Shown here one piece after another: positions 1-7,413 of a DNA stretch of 60,590 bases. The stretch covers positions 1 through 60,590 of the forward strand of contig UBZM01000033.1 of the NCBI GenBank assembly GCA_900470095.1. Reading direction: 5' to 3'. The notes beneath the pieces are model-generated. The model was given only the letters and a program-made list of their open reading frames with translations, did not search any database and had not been told where the DNA came from. This DNA comes from Hyphomicrobiales bacterium (GTDB lineage: Bacteria; Pseudomonadota; Alphaproteobacteria; Rhizobiales; Beijerinckiaceae). A program made the translations under genes and the position numbers. Within the stretch, counting starts at the first letter, position 1. Every line of letters begins with the position of its first letter.

Positions 1-461
1 AGGTATTCGCCGCGGCGAATGCGGTTCTGGCCAAGGAAAAGCCGACGTCATGGGCGCTGAAGGCATTCAAATATTACTACATCCCTGCTCCGCCGGTCGG
101 CCTCGCGGGGATCGTCGTCGAACCGACTGGAGACCTGCATCGGCTCCAGGATGAACTCATCAAGGCCGTTGCGCCCTACACCGCCAAGACCGGAACCCCG
201 GCGGCGTTCTTCAGCGGGGATGGCGGACGCGACATTCAAGAATCCCTGATCGAGTACGTCTCCAACTTCGTCACGATCGCGGCGGGCAAGGGTTTCAATC
301 CGCATGTGACGATCGGCGTCGGAACGGAAACCTATTTGAAGACGATGTTGGCCGAGCCATTCGACGCGTTCACGTTCTCGCCGACCGGCGCATCGGTCTA
401 TCAGCTCGGCACCTTTGGCACGGCGCGGAAGGAACTGAAGGCGTTGCCGCTGACGCCCTGA
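1..461 (+). CDS. 2H phosphoesterase-like protein (3' part, 5' end outside window)
   Basis: The open frame enters from the left edge and stops at 459-461, leaving about 152 residues. The visible part contains FNPHVTIGVG, which fits the second H-x-T/S motif of the 2H phosphoesterase (2'-5' RNA ligase-like) superfamily. The first H-x-T motif would lie upstream of the window. Such enzymes act on cyclic phosphodiester or RNA ends, but the substrate cannot be read here. The segment ending in FGTARKELKAL resembles the C-terminal strand of cytosolic members of the family. I see no signal peptide because the N-terminus is missing. The family assignment rests on one motif and overall look, so it is moderate. 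Confidence 0.55.
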   Translation, partial: VFAAANAVLAKEKPTSWALKAFKYYYIPAPPVGLAGIVVEPTGDLHRLQDELIKAVAPYTAKTGTPAAFFSGDGGRDIQESLIEYVSNFVTIAAGKGFNPHVTIGVGTETYLKTMLAEPFDAFTFSPTGASVYQLGTFGTARKELKALPLTP

Positions 462-494
462 GGCGAGGCACGACAAACGACCGGAAGCGCGGCT

Positions 495-620
495 CTCGCC
501 GTCGAAGGCGCACGATGTCGTCAGGGTTCTTGCCGGGCTCGATCCCAATCTTCTTCATCTGAGCGATGATCGGCTCATCGGTGACGTGGGGCGGGTGCTG
601 TTTGAGGCGTTCTGCTGTGC
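495..620 (-). pseudogene. Remnant of a DUF1254/DUF1214-family protein
   Basis: On the minus strand a short stretch reads ERLKQHPPHVTDEPI followed by AQMKKIGIEPGK. This is the style of the internal segment in DUF1254/DUF1214 envelope proteins, where a run like NPPHxTDxPIxAxMxxIGIxPG is common. The frame carries no further family sequence on either side, and no start codon or full domain is present. The fragment lies between the stop of the 2H-like gene and the stop of the histidine kinase. I read it as a decayed leftover of a gene of about 450 codons. The motif recognition is from memory, without a search. Confidence 0.5.
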
Positions 621-775
621 AGGCGGGCCGTCCGCGCCCGGGATGCTCGTGAGGCCAGCGCCTTCCACACGACCAAGACGTGGATCCGGAGGACACCGGC
701 GTCGGCACGCGCTAGCCCTGTCGGCGCGGTTGTTGGGAGCGGCGAGGGCGGTTGTGGCTGCGCTGGAAGAGCGCG

Positions 776-2344
776 TCAGGCTCCGAGCCTGTCACGCTCG
801 ATAACGAGTTCGATGATCACGCCCGCCGGGTCCCAAACTCTGCTGACCCGGCCAAGCTGACTTGCCGTCGCCTTGACCAACCGGCTCCCGAACCCTTCGC
901 TTCCCGTGCTCTCGGGCGATGGACCGCCGCGCTCGCACCAGACGATCACGAACTCGGACGATCGATCCGAACACGTGATCTCGACAATGCCGTCCGGGGT
1001 GGAAAGACTGCCGTATTTGGCGGCGTTGGTCGCGAACTCATGAAGCAGGAGCGACAGCGATGTGACCAGGGTGGAGGGCACCGGTATGTCAGCGCCGCGA
1101 ATCTCGCTGCGCGACCGTTCTCCGGCTCGATAGGGCTCCAGGATTGCAGCGATCAGGGCGTGCAGCGTGGTTGCCGCCGGCTCCAGCCCCGCGGCCACGG
1201 ATGACATGGTCAGCGCGTGCGCGCGTGACAGGGTGGCAAGGCGCTCGGAAACAGTGGACGCAAGCTCCGCCGGGGTTGCGGCTGAGCGCGCACTGAGATT
1301 GACGATCCCACTCGTGAGAGCGAAGACGTTCTTGACGCGGTGGTTCATCTCGCGAAGCAGCAGCTGCTGCTGGTCCTGGGCACGTCGCCGCTCCGAGATG
1401 TCCCGGGCAATCTTCGAGGCGCCCATGATTTCGCCCCTGGCATCCTTGATTGGCGAGATGCTCAGCGAGATCGCGACAAGGGTTCCATCCTTGCGCCGGC
1501 GCATGGTCTCGTAGTGCTCGATGCGCTCCCCGGCGCGAATGCGCTCCAGGATCCGTGGCTCCTCGTCACGCCGGTCCTCAGGAATGAGCAGCATGATCGG
1601 CTGGCCCAGAACCTCCTCCCGCCGATATCCGAAAAGGCGCTCGGCACCGGGGTTCCAGTCGGTGATCAGACCGTTCAGATCCTTGGCGATGATGGCGTCA
1701 TCGGACGACTCGACGAGCGCTGCCAGGCGGCGGGCGGAGGCATCGCCCGTATGGCGTTCGATGGCAAAGCCAAGCTGGCGCGCGATCACCAGGGCGATGT
1801 CGCGCTCGTGCTCGGTGAAAACCCGTGGCGTGTCATAGTAGACCATGAACTTGCCGGTGAGTTCGTCGGCCCCCGCGAGCGGAATGAAGGCCAGGGCATG
1901 GATGCCTTCGCCGATGATGCTCTCGATGAGCCGCCGCGGTTCGCTGGTGAGAGCGATGTCCGAAACGAAGATCGGATCGGCCTCGCGGTCGCTACGATTC
2001 CAAGGCGCATGGCCGTCGACAGCTGCGCGGTATTCGTCTGAAAGCCCGCGCCAGGCGACGAAACGCATTGTCCCACCCTCGTCGAAGCGAAGGATGGAGG
2101 CTCGCAGGGTCGCAAGCGCTTCACAAATGGCGTCGAGCGCAGCCTCGTAGGTCTCGGCAAGCGTACGGGCTCGAAACAACCGATCGGTGAACCGAAAAAG
2201 TGTGGTCTGCTCGCGTGCCTGGCGAGCCGCGTCAGCGGGGGATACCGCGGCATGACCGCTTGTGGTTCGCTGCATGGACGGCCTCGCGGCGCCGCCAATC
2301 CGGAGCTTCCCACCACGAAAAGTCCCGTCTGGCGAGCTGATCAT
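776..2344 (-). CDS. HWE-family sensor histidine kinase with GAF and PAS domains
   Basis: A 522-residue soluble kinase without membrane segments. Residues about 45-195 form a GAF-like sensory domain, and about 205-325 a PAS/PAC domain (SSDDAIIAKDLNG, FGYRREEVLG, the PAC tail near GASKIARDIS). The kinase core has the HWE signature: phospho-acceptor His335 in REMNHRVKN, N-box Asn440 in HEFATNAAKYG, the W-x-E triad at Trp469-Glu471 (VWCERGG) and a G-box GFGSRLV. In alphaproteobacteria HWE and HisKA_2 kinases often signal to PhyR and so to the EcfG general stress response. No response regulator is adjacent, so the partner is unknown. The link to stress is inference, supported by the EcfG-type promoter boxes a few kilobases downstream. 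Met24 (2275) is a possible alternative start. Confidence 0.85.
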   Translation of the reverse strand: MISSPDGTFRGGKLRIGGAARPSMQRTTSGHAAVSPADAARQAREQTTLFRFTDRLFRARTLAETYEAALDAICEALATLRASILRFDEGGTMRFVAWRGLSDEYRAAVDGHAPWNRSDREADPIFVSDIALTSEPRRLIESIIGEGIHALAFIPLAGADELTGKFMVYYDTPRVFTEHERDIALVIARQLGFAIERHTGDASARRLAALVESSDDAIIAKDLNGLITDWNPGAERLFGYRREEVLGQPIMLLIPEDRRDEEPRILERIRAGERIEHYETMRRRKDGTLVAISLSISPIKDARGEIMGASKIARDISERRRAQDQQQLLLREMNHRVKNVFALTSGIVNLSARSAATPAELASTVSERLATLSRAHALTMSSVAAGLEPAATTLHALIAAILEPYRAGERSRSEIRGADIPVPSTLVTSLSLLLHEFATNAAKYGSLSTPDGIVEITCSDRSSEFVIVWCERGGPSPESTGSEGFGSRLVKATASQLGRVSRVWDPAGVIIELVIERDRLGA

Positions 2345-2585
2345 TTGAGCACCGAACCGGACTTATCTCAATGTCATTTGCTAGTGTGTCCCGGCGCATG
2401 TCGAACTGGGCAAGTCGAACGATCAAGCCCATCCTCGACTTTCCCAGGCATCCCCATCAACGGGTGGCGCGCTCCACGTCGTCCGATTCACGTGTCATTG
2501 ATTGTGCCGCGTGGGCTTCGAGGCGCTGATGTTGCAGACAACAGGGGGAGTGGTCGGCCGCCGATGGCGCGCTCCAACCTGGAAC

Positions 2586-2996
2586 CTAGTTGAAGGCAGC
2601 GTATTCAAGGAGCGCAATCAGATCATCATCCCGAATGATGATGGCGCAACCATTGGCGTGATCGATGATGATCTCGACGATCGAGCCACCGAGCAAGGCC
2701 GCGTTTGCATAACGCGCAGCGGCGCGTATGCCGGGGAAGGTTGCCGTGGGGCTCTCTCCCGTCCAGACAGCAACCGTGCAGTTCACGGACTCGAACTGCT
2801 CCGATATGAGCCAAGGATTGATCATCAACTCTTGTCCCGCCTCATCCGGCTGAAGGACAATCATGAAGCCGTTTTGAAATCCGAGATAGCGCCAAAGGTC
2901 TTGCGACTCGTCGAAGCCACTATCGGACCAAGGTCGAACCGCGCATCTAGTCCCATTCGCGATCGTGAGAGCGGATGTCGCGTATCGATTGAACAA
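2586..2996 (-). CDS. Hypothetical protein
   Basis: A minus-strand frame of about 136 residues from a TTG at 2996. A longer reading from a GTG at 3050 would overlap the upstream gene by about 100 bases and add a basic, low-complexity N-terminus that looks non-coding. I do not recognise the family. The readable core (FQNGFMIVLQPDEAGQELM near the middle and a hydrophobic C-terminal half with VEIIIDHANGCAIIIRDDD) looks like a small folded cytoplasmic protein with no signal peptide or membrane helix. It follows the 2947-3423 gene directly and the two may be co-transcribed. Its start is uncertain, and no clear Shine-Dalgarno site decides it. Confidence 0.5.
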   Translation of the reverse strand: MFNRYATSALTIANGTRCAVRPWSDSGFDESQDLWRYLGFQNGFMIVLQPDEAGQELMINPWLISEQFESVNCTVAVWTGESPTATFPGIRAAARYANAALLGGSIVEIIIDHANGCAIIIRDDDLIALLEYAAFN

Positions 2997-3423
2997 GACC
3001 GATCGCTTTACTGAAGAGACCCGCCCTCGGGATCGGGAGCGCCGCGCCACCGGCGGAGGATATCACCTCGGCAACGTCGTCATGGGAGCTGCCGACGAAC
3101 TGCCGCTTGCCGCTGATCTCAAGCGACGACAGGATTCCATCCGCCTGGTGCCTGGAATCGAGCGGAAGTGGCCCCGCTGCCTTCTCGGCGTCGAACCAGA
3201 CCGGCGATCCGTCCGGCAGGGTGAGCTCTGCGAGCGTCGGGAGTTTCTCGCCAACGACAGCGGCGACATAGTCCGGCAGCTCGATCACAAGCAGGACATC
3301 GACGCAGTCGATACGGGTCTTGGCCAACGGGTCGCCATCACCGGGAAGCGCCCGCCTGATCCGGGCGACCCGGCGCGCCAGAAGTGGAACCTGAGATCCG
3401 TCAGACAGTGTCAGCGAGATCAT
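2947..3423 (-). CDS. Hypothetical protein
   Basis: A 158-residue frame beginning MISLTLSDGSQVPLLARRV. The ATG at 3423 is preferred over an in-frame TTG at 3429 because a GGGA element lies at usable distance upstream. The protein has an N-terminal region of short beta strands and a LTLPDGSPVWFDAEKA segment that reads like a small beta-rich fold. No catalytic motif, signal peptide or transmembrane helix is visible, and I cannot name a family. Its 3' end runs into the gene at 2586-2996 in another frame, consistent with translational coupling. A single frameshifted gene is less likely because the two halves show no shared domain. Confidence 0.5.
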   Translation of the reverse strand: MISLTLSDGSQVPLLARRVARIRRALPGDGDPLAKTRIDCVDVLLVIELPDYVAAVVGEKLPTLAELTLPDGSPVWFDAEKAAGPLPLDSRHQADGILSSLEISGKRQFVGSSHDDVAEVISSAGGAALPIPRAGLFSKAIGLVQSIRDIRSHDREWD

Positions 3424-3604
3424 CGTCAATCCCGGGCGCCCGTTTCAAGACAGGAAATGCATCGCATTGCACCCGTTGGTTGGTGCTCAGTCAAGTCAGG
3501 CGATCACGCCGAGCAGATTCGATTGGTTTCGCGCGACCGGGAAGAACACCGCCGAGGGCGCCGTGCCCGCCTGGCTCGAGAAACACGGGTCGGATACCTC
3601 ATTT

Positions 3605-3620
3605 ATGAATATTTATTCAT
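3605..3620. repeat. Short perfect palindrome next to a promoter
   Basis: ATGAATA-TT-TATTCAT is a perfect 7-bp inverted repeat in an AT-rich patch that directly abuts the GGAAC element at 3621. Its position immediately upstream of the -35 box fits an operator for a second regulator, but no bound protein is known from the sequence. Confidence 0.4.
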
Positions 3621-3645
3621 GGAACCAATGATTTAGCAGGTGGTT
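3621..3645 (+). promoter_or_regulatory. EcfG-type promoter for the DUF1236 gene
   Basis: GGAAC at 3621-3625, 16 bases, then GGTT at 3642-3645. The alphaproteobacterial general stress sigma factor EcfG recognises GGAAC-N16/17-CGTT, so this differs at the least constrained C. The -10 element lies 36 bases before the ATG at 3681, much like the other boxes in this region. Confidence 0.55.
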
Positions 3646-3680
3646 CCTCTAGCCGGATGGGGGCCAATGGGAGATCGATT

Positions 3681-4106
3681 ATGATCAAGAAGATTGTCCT
3701 TGTGACTGTGCTTGCAGTCATGCCGGCGACCGTGTTTGCCCAGTCCAATTCCGGTGCTGCAGGCGGGGCCGCCTCTGGCGCCGCGACCGGAGCCGTGGGT
3801 GGTGCGATTGTCGGAGGCCCGGCGGGCGCTGCCGTCGGTGCCGTCGGTGGTGCCGCAGCCGGTGCGATCGTCGGTGGCATTGCGGCCGACCAGCGCACCG
3901 AATTCCGCACCTATGTCAGGGAGCAGAAGGTCCCGTCAGTGGCTTATCGGGAGAAGGTTGTCGTCGGTGCGACCCTTCCCGACACCGTCACCTATCGCGA
4001 AGTTCCGGCGCGATACGGCAAGACCGAGTACCGCTACACCGTCGTGAACGATCAGACGGTGCTGGTCGAGCCGAAGACCCGCAGGATCGTTCAGATCATC
4101 GAATGA
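3681..4106 (+). CDS. DUF1236-family exported protein with glycine-zipper region
   Basis: A 141-residue exported protein starting at MIKKIVLVTVLAV, with a GGGAG ribosome site upstream of the ATG at 3681. An upstream in-frame start at 3657 would put eight residues before the signal peptide and is not preferred. A Sec signal ends near VFAQ. Residues about 22-65 are a Gly/Ala zipper (repeats of GGA, GAA, GGAIVGG) that could insert in or lie along a membrane. The C-terminal half (VPSVAYREKVVVGATLPD, then VTYREVPARYG and a tail ending RRIVQIIE) is the DUF1236 domain common in Rhizobiales. An EcfG-like box precedes it and a strong terminator follows, so it is probably a single-gene stress-induced unit. 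Its biochemical role is unknown. Confidence 0.85.
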   Translation: MIKKIVLVTVLAVMPATVFAQSNSGAAGGAASGAATGAVGGAIVGGPAGAAVGAVGGAAAGAIVGGIAADQRTEFRTYVREQKVPSVAYREKVVVGATLPDTVTYREVPARYGKTEYRYTVVNDQTVLVEPKTRRIVQIIE

Positions 4107-4120
4107 TCCATCGATTGAGG

Positions 4121-4153
4121 AAGGGCCCGCTGCTTGGCGGGCCCTTTCTCTTT
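4121..4153 (+). terminator. Rho-independent terminator after the DUF1236 gene
   Basis: AAGGGCCCGC (4121-4130), a six-base loop and GCGGGCCCTT (4137-4146) form a perfect 10-bp stem followed by TCTCTTT, 15 bases after the stop codon. Confidence 0.9.
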
Positions 4154-4236
4154 GGACCTCGCCGCGCGTCGCGATCGCGGGCCGCGATGGCTGGTTTCGC
4201 CTGGTTTCGCCCCTCAGCCACCCGAAAGGCGCACAG

Positions 4237-5565
4237 TCAGTATTTTGCCAGCGCAACGCGCCAGATCGTGTTGCCGACGTCGTCGGCGACCAGCAGGCCG
4301 CCCCGCCGGTCGACCAGCACGCCAACCGGACGGCCGCGCGCCTCGCCCTTCTCGTTCAGGAAACCGGTCAGGATCTCCTTCGGCATGCCGGCAGGCTTGC
4401 CGTCGCTGAAGGGGACGAAGATCACGCGATAGCCGACTGGGCGCGAGCGGTTCCATGAACCGTGCTGGCCGACGAAGGCACCGCCCTGATAATTCGGCCC
4501 GAGCCGACCCTCCGGCACGAAGGCCAGCCCGAGCGAGGCAGTATGCGAACCCAGCGCATAATCCGGCTTGATCGCCTTGGCGACCAGTTCCGGCTTCTGG
4601 GGCTCGACGCGCCTGTCGAGATGCTGGCCATAATAGCTGTAAGGCCAGCCATAGAAGCCGCCGCGCTTCACCGAGGTCATGTAGTCCGGCACCAGGTCGT
4701 CGCCGATCTCGTCGCGCTCGTTGACCGCCACCCACAAGTCTTTGGTGGCGGGGTTCCAGTCGATCCCGACAGGGTTGCGCAAGCCCGTCGCGAAGACCTG
4801 CGTCGATCCCGTTGCCGGGTCGATCTCGAGCACGGCTGCGCGCCGCTCCTCTTCCGCCATGCCGTTTTCGGCGACATTGGAATTCGAGCCGACGCCGACA
4901 TAGAGCCTCGCACCGTCGGCGCTGGCGGTCAGGCTCTTGGTCCAATGGTGGTTCCGGCCAGCGGGCAAATCGGCGACCTTCACCGGCGCGCCCGCGCTCC
5001 TGGTCTCACCTGGCTGGTAGGCGACGCGGATAAGCGCATCGGCATTGGCGATGTAGAGCTGGTCGCCGATCAGGGCCATGCCGAATGGCGAGTTGAGGTT
5101 CTCCAGGAAGATGCTCTTCGTCTCGGCGACGCCGTCGCCATCACCGTCCCGCAGCAGCATGATCCGATTGGCGCTCAGTGTCTGCGATCCGGCCTTTTTC
5201 ATGAACAGACCCTGCACCCAGCCACGGATGCCTTCGCTTGTGTCCGCGGGCTTCGGTGGCGCGTCGCTTTCAGCCACGAGCACATCGCCATTGGGCAATT
5301 CATAGAGCCAGCGCGGATGCTGCAATCCGCTGGCGAATGCGCTCACCTGGCCGCCGCTGGGCGTGGTCGGCTTCTCTCCCAGTTTCCAACCGACGGCATC
5401 GGCGATCTTCACGGTCGGAAACCATGTCGTCCTGGGCTCGGGCAATGTCGGGTTGGGGCCGTAGCCAGCCTCCTCGGGCAAGGTGGGGCGACTGTCGCAA
5501 GCGGTGAGCATGAGGCCTGAGGCCGCGACGCCGGCGATGAGGATGACGGGGCGCTTGATCGCCAT
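4237..5565 (-). CDS. PQQ/sorbosone dehydrogenase-family lipoprotein
   Basis: A 442-residue lipoprotein. The start at 5565 has an AGGAGA ribosome site and opens a signal peptide that ends in the lipobox LTAC, so the mature protein is anchored by lipid. The open frame continues far upstream but without signal or homology. The body is a six-bladed beta-propeller of the L-sorbosone/soluble glucose dehydrogenase family: FASGLQHPRWLYELPNGDVL, RDGDGDGVAE, NSPFGMAL, GLRNPVGIDWNP, FYGWPYSYYGQ and GSHTASLG are typical blade motifs. Members oxidise sugars or aldoses, often with PQQ, though many in this branch have unknown substrates and cofactor use. It stands alone on the minus strand between stress-type genes. 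Confidence 0.85.
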   Translation of the reverse strand: MAIKRPVILIAGVAASGLMLTACDSRPTLPEEAGYGPNPTLPEPRTTWFPTVKIADAVGWKLGEKPTTPSGGQVSAFASGLQHPRWLYELPNGDVLVAESDAPPKPADTSEGIRGWVQGLFMKKAGSQTLSANRIMLLRDGDGDGVAETKSIFLENLNSPFGMALIGDQLYIANADALIRVAYQPGETRSAGAPVKVADLPAGRNHHWTKSLTASADGARLYVGVGSNSNVAENGMAEEERRAAVLEIDPATGSTQVFATGLRNPVGIDWNPATKDLWVAVNERDEIGDDLVPDYMTSVKRGGFYGWPYSYYGQHLDRRVEPQKPELVAKAIKPDYALGSHTASLGLAFVPEGRLGPNYQGGAFVGQHGSWNRSRPVGYRVIFVPFSDGKPAGMPKEILTGFLNEKGEARGRPVGVLVDRRGGLLVADDVGNTIWRVALAKY

Positions 5566-5682
5566 ATGCGGTTCTCCTGCCAGGCTGCGGGGCGGCTGGC
5601 CCGCGCGCATCATGGGAGGAACGTCAAACCCCTTCACTTTGTTCGCGATCGCTCGGGCCGCGTCCTCGACGCAGATCGCGGT

Positions 5683-5707
5683 GGAACGGATCGAACCGCG
5701 CAACGTT
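5683..5707 (+). promoter_or_regulatory. EcfG-type promoter for the 62-aa protein
   Basis: GGAAC at 5683-5687, exactly 16 bases, then CGTT at 5704-5707: a perfect match to the EcfG consensus. The -10 lies 42 bases before the ATG at 5749. Confidence 0.75.
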
Positions 5708-5748
5708 ACCCCCGGACCTTTGTCGATGACACGCAATGGAGTTGAGCG

Positions 5749-5937
5749 ATGCGCCCAGACACGAACCCGGCGATTGAGAGCCTCCGAAGGGAGCAGCAGG
5801 CCCAACGCAGGGCCGGGAGCGAACGCACTGACGATCAGCGGCTCGACAATGCCCTGAAGGAGACCTTTCCGGCGAGCGATCCGGTTGCCGTCCAGAGCCC
5901 GGCGAAACCGGGGGAGCCCTACAAGCGGCGGCAGTAA
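5749..5937 (+). CDS. Small hydrophilic protein, stress-type
   Basis: A 62-residue protein, charged and without signal or membrane segment, with a GGAG site seven bases before the ATG. The core RLDNALKETFPASDPVAV is a motif I know from many short alphaproteobacterial proteins (D-x-A-L-x-x-T-F-P-A-S-D-P) of unknown function, often found near stress genes. The C-terminus is a proline- and lysine-rich tail. A perfect EcfG-type box lies 42 bases upstream of the start codon, so induction in the general stress response is likely. It overlaps nothing and reads away from the sorbosone-dehydrogenase-like gene. The motif is reliable, the function is not known. Confidence 0.75.
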   Translation: MRPDTNPAIESLRREQQAQRRAGSERTDDQRLDNALKETFPASDPVAVQSPAKPGEPYKRRQ

Positions 5938-6005
5938 CACCGTTCAATGCACAGGGCGAAACTGCCCCTGTCTCGTCATCTCATCGGTTGCAGAAGGGAA
6001 GATGC

Positions 6006-6218
6006 ATGCGCGCCCTCGTTCACCTCGTCGGGTTATGGATGGCTCGAGACATTGCCGAAGGACGATACCCCAAGCAGTTTGCCGTTCCGCTGGGATTCCT
6101 GATCGCGCGGTTGCGGACGCCACCCCTGATGATCGCGGTGTTCGGCTGCGTACTCGCCAAACTCGCGATGGACCGACGCGGTCGGAGTGCCAGGCGCGCG
6201 CCCGCACGGTCGCGCTGA
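6006..6218 (+). CDS. Small putative membrane protein
   Basis: A 70-residue frame from the ATG at 6006, with AGAAGGGAAG just upstream. An in-frame TTG at 5988 lies before that site and is less likely. The middle holds one hydrophobic segment (TPPLMIAVFGCVLAKLAM) that could span the membrane once, preceded by LIARLR. The tail is very Arg-rich. I do not recognise a family. It lies 68 bases after the 62-aa gene on the same strand and could share its EcfG-type promoter. The evidence for a real gene is the ribosome site, the hydrophobic segment and the context only. Confidence 0.5.
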   Translation: MRALVHLVGLWMARDIAEGRYPKQFAVPLGFLIARLRTPPLMIAVFGCVLAKLAMDRRGRSARRAPARSR

Positions 6219-6375
6219 GGCGCTCGACAGACCATTCGCGCCGACCGGGGCACCCTCGCAACGGGCGGACCGTCGGGCCGTCCAGCGATTCCATACCATC
6301 ACGCTGAACACGCCGCCGCGCCCCGCGGGGTGCCAAGGTCCCGGGTGACGGTCGCTGAACGCAAGGCCTCAGCCC

Positions 6376-6540
6376 TCAGTCGTCGATCGCATCCAAGCCC
6401 GCGACAGAGACGGTTGCGGCCAGCGCCATCGCAGTCCAGAACAACTCGGAGGTTGCCCCGCGGGCGGGGCCGGTGCCGGTCACGACCGACCACAACCCGC
6501 CGACGAGGAAGACCAGGCAGCACGACACCAGCGTTTTCAC
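6376..6540 (-). CDS. 54-aa membrane protein with GTG start
   Basis: A frame of 54 residues on the minus strand starting GTG at 6540, six bases after a strong AGGAGG. It reads MKTLVSCCLVFLVGGLWS at the N-terminus and continues through a short glycine/threonine loop into a second hydrophobic segment (TAMALAATVSVAGL), ending DAIDD. Two short membrane helices or one signal anchor plus one helix are possible. A perfect EcfG-type promoter ends 25 bases upstream of the start. The combination of promoter, ribosome site and amphipathic-free hydrophobic segments makes a real stress-induced small protein likely. I do not recognise the family. Confidence 0.7.
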   Translation of the reverse strand: MKTLVSCCLVFLVGGLWSVVTGTGPARGATSELFWTAMALAATVSVAGLDAIDD

Positions 6541-6565
6541 GGACGCCTCCTGCGGCCGCGCGCGT

Positions 6566-6590
6566 AACGCTCATCCCAAGGCGATGTTCC
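6566..6590 (-). promoter_or_regulatory. EcfG-type promoter for the 54-aa membrane protein
   Basis: Reading the minus strand, GGAAC occupies 6590-6586, then 16 bases, then CGTT at 6569-6566: a perfect consensus match. The start codon is 26 bases downstream. Confidence 0.75.
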
Positions 6591-6712
6591 CTTGGGTCGG
6601 TGAAAGAAAACAGGTCTTCATCTGTGGCTTCGTGGCCAGCCTCTGCCGATCGCTCCGCCTGCGCCGGGGCTATCGGTTTCCGCCCGTCACATTCAGGGAT
6701 GGCGAGCGAGAC

Positions 6713-6904
6713 TCAGTGCGACTTGGACACGTGCTCGGGTTTTCCCTTGCGCTTGGTCGAAGCCATGTCGTGCAGTTCCTTTTCGCTCATCGACTTCGCC
6801 ATCGATTTGGACGCGCCCTGCAGTTCACTGGTCTTGATCTCGCCGCGCTTGGCCGCGAGTGCCGCTCCCGCGGCCTTTTGCTGGGCTTTGGATTTCGCCG
6901 GCAT
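6713..6904 (-). CDS. DUF3008-family small protein
   Basis: A 63-residue, very basic protein beginning MPAKSKAQQKAAGAALAAK and containing GASKSMAKSMSEKELHDMA and KRKGKPEHV near its end. This is the full-length signature of the DUF3008 family, small cytoplasmic proteins of unknown function common in proteobacteria. The composition (Lys, Ala, Ser, Glu) suggests a largely disordered, possibly nucleic-acid-binding chain. An AGGAGG ribosome site lies seven bases before the ATG at 6904, and an EcfG-like box sits 33 bases upstream of the start. It belongs to the same small-gene group as its neighbours. Confidence 0.9.
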   Translation of the reverse strand: MPAKSKAQQKAAGAALAAKRGEIKTSELQGASKSMAKSMSEKELHDMASTKRKGKPEHVSKSH

Positions 6905-6936
6905 GATGGACCTCCTGTGATCGTCGGACGGAGATC

Positions 6937-6961
6937 AACTGCCAGCCCGCCTCTGCGTTCC
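6937..6961 (-). promoter_or_regulatory. EcfG-type promoter for the DUF3008 gene
   Basis: On the minus strand GGAAC at 6961-6957, 16 bases, then AGTT at 6940-6937. It has one mismatch to GGAAC-N16-CGTT, at the first base of the -10. The ATG is 33 bases downstream. Confidence 0.6.
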
Positions 6962-7017
6962 CCAGCTCCTGCACCGAGGCCGAGGCTCGGGCGCGCCTGC
7001 AGGGGGCTGACGTGGTG

Positions 7018-7042
7018 GGAACAAGTGCCGACGCTGCGGGTT
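7018..7042 (+). promoter_or_regulatory. EcfG-type promoter upstream of a terminator hairpin
   Basis: GGAAC at 7018-7022, 16 bases, then GGTT at 7039-7042, one mismatch to the consensus. The next gene starts 152 bases away, and a terminator-like hairpin sits at 7076-7106 between them. Confidence 0.5.
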
Positions 7043-7049
7043 AACCCGG

Positions 7050-7106
7050 TATCTCCTCGAGACCCGACGACACTGGCCCGCCGCTCCGAAAGGGGCGGGC
7101 TTTCTT
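7050..7106 (+). ncRNA. Possible short stress-induced sRNA
   Basis: The interval between the EcfG-like box (7018-7042) and the hairpin with T-run (7076-7106) would give an RNA of about 57 bases with no open frame. Its 5' part contains TCTCCTCGAG, a CU-rich stretch of the kind that pairs with ribosome binding sites. It could instead be an attenuated leader for the gene at 7194. This is a prediction from signals only. Confidence 0.3.
7076..7106 (+). terminator. Hairpin with T-run
   Basis: GCCCGCC (7076-7082) pairs with GGCGGGC (7094-7100), with additional pairing possible inside the loop, followed by TTTCTT. Confidence 0.7.
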
Positions 7107-7193
7107 CCGCGGCCGGAGAGCTTGCATTTTGAGCGGGATGGCCGGATTTTCGAGGCTGTCAGGGAATGCAGTCAGGTCTTGGGGGGAGAGACG

Positions 7194-7412
7194 ATGCCGT
7201 TCTCATCGCTCACGGATCCAGTGGACATTGCGCGCGCCCAGGCGGCGCTGGATGCGGCCTGGGACAAGATCAGGCCTGGCCTCGACGAGGGGCAGGACCT
7301 CGAGCGCGAACGACAGCGGCTGGCCTATATCGTGGCGAACCTGGTGATGATCGCCATCGATGACGAGGACCTGACGCGGCGTGCTCTGGAGAAGTTCAGG
7401 GCGCACGCCTGA
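7194..7412 (+). CDS. Small conserved-looking cytoplasmic protein
   Basis: A 72-residue protein from the ATG at 7194, preceded by a GGGGGGAGAG ribosome site. A longer reading from a TTG at 7122 has no such site. The sequence is alpha-helical and soluble (RAQAALDAAWDKI, ERQRLAYIVANLVM, a C-terminal acidic turn then LTRRALEKFRAHA). Similar short helical proteins occur in Rhizobiales, but I cannot name the family. The stop is followed within two bases by a partial copy of the GCATCGGCCCGAA repeat. Transcription could start at the EcfG-like box at 7018 if the hairpin between is read through. Confidence 0.7.
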   Translation: MPFSSLTDPVDIARAQAALDAAWDKIRPGLDEGQDLERERQRLAYIVANLVMIAIDDEDLTRRALEKFRAHA

Positions 7413-7413
7413 A

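Noticed and set aside
776..1204. Plus-strand open frame across the histidine kinase
   Set aside because: It is the antisense of a strong coding gene with GC-rich third positions. It has no ribosome site and no domain.
4214..4945. Alternative minus-strand frame inside the sorbosone-dehydrogenase-like gene
   Set aside because: Arg-rich shadow of the real frame; the lipoprotein frame has full family motifs.
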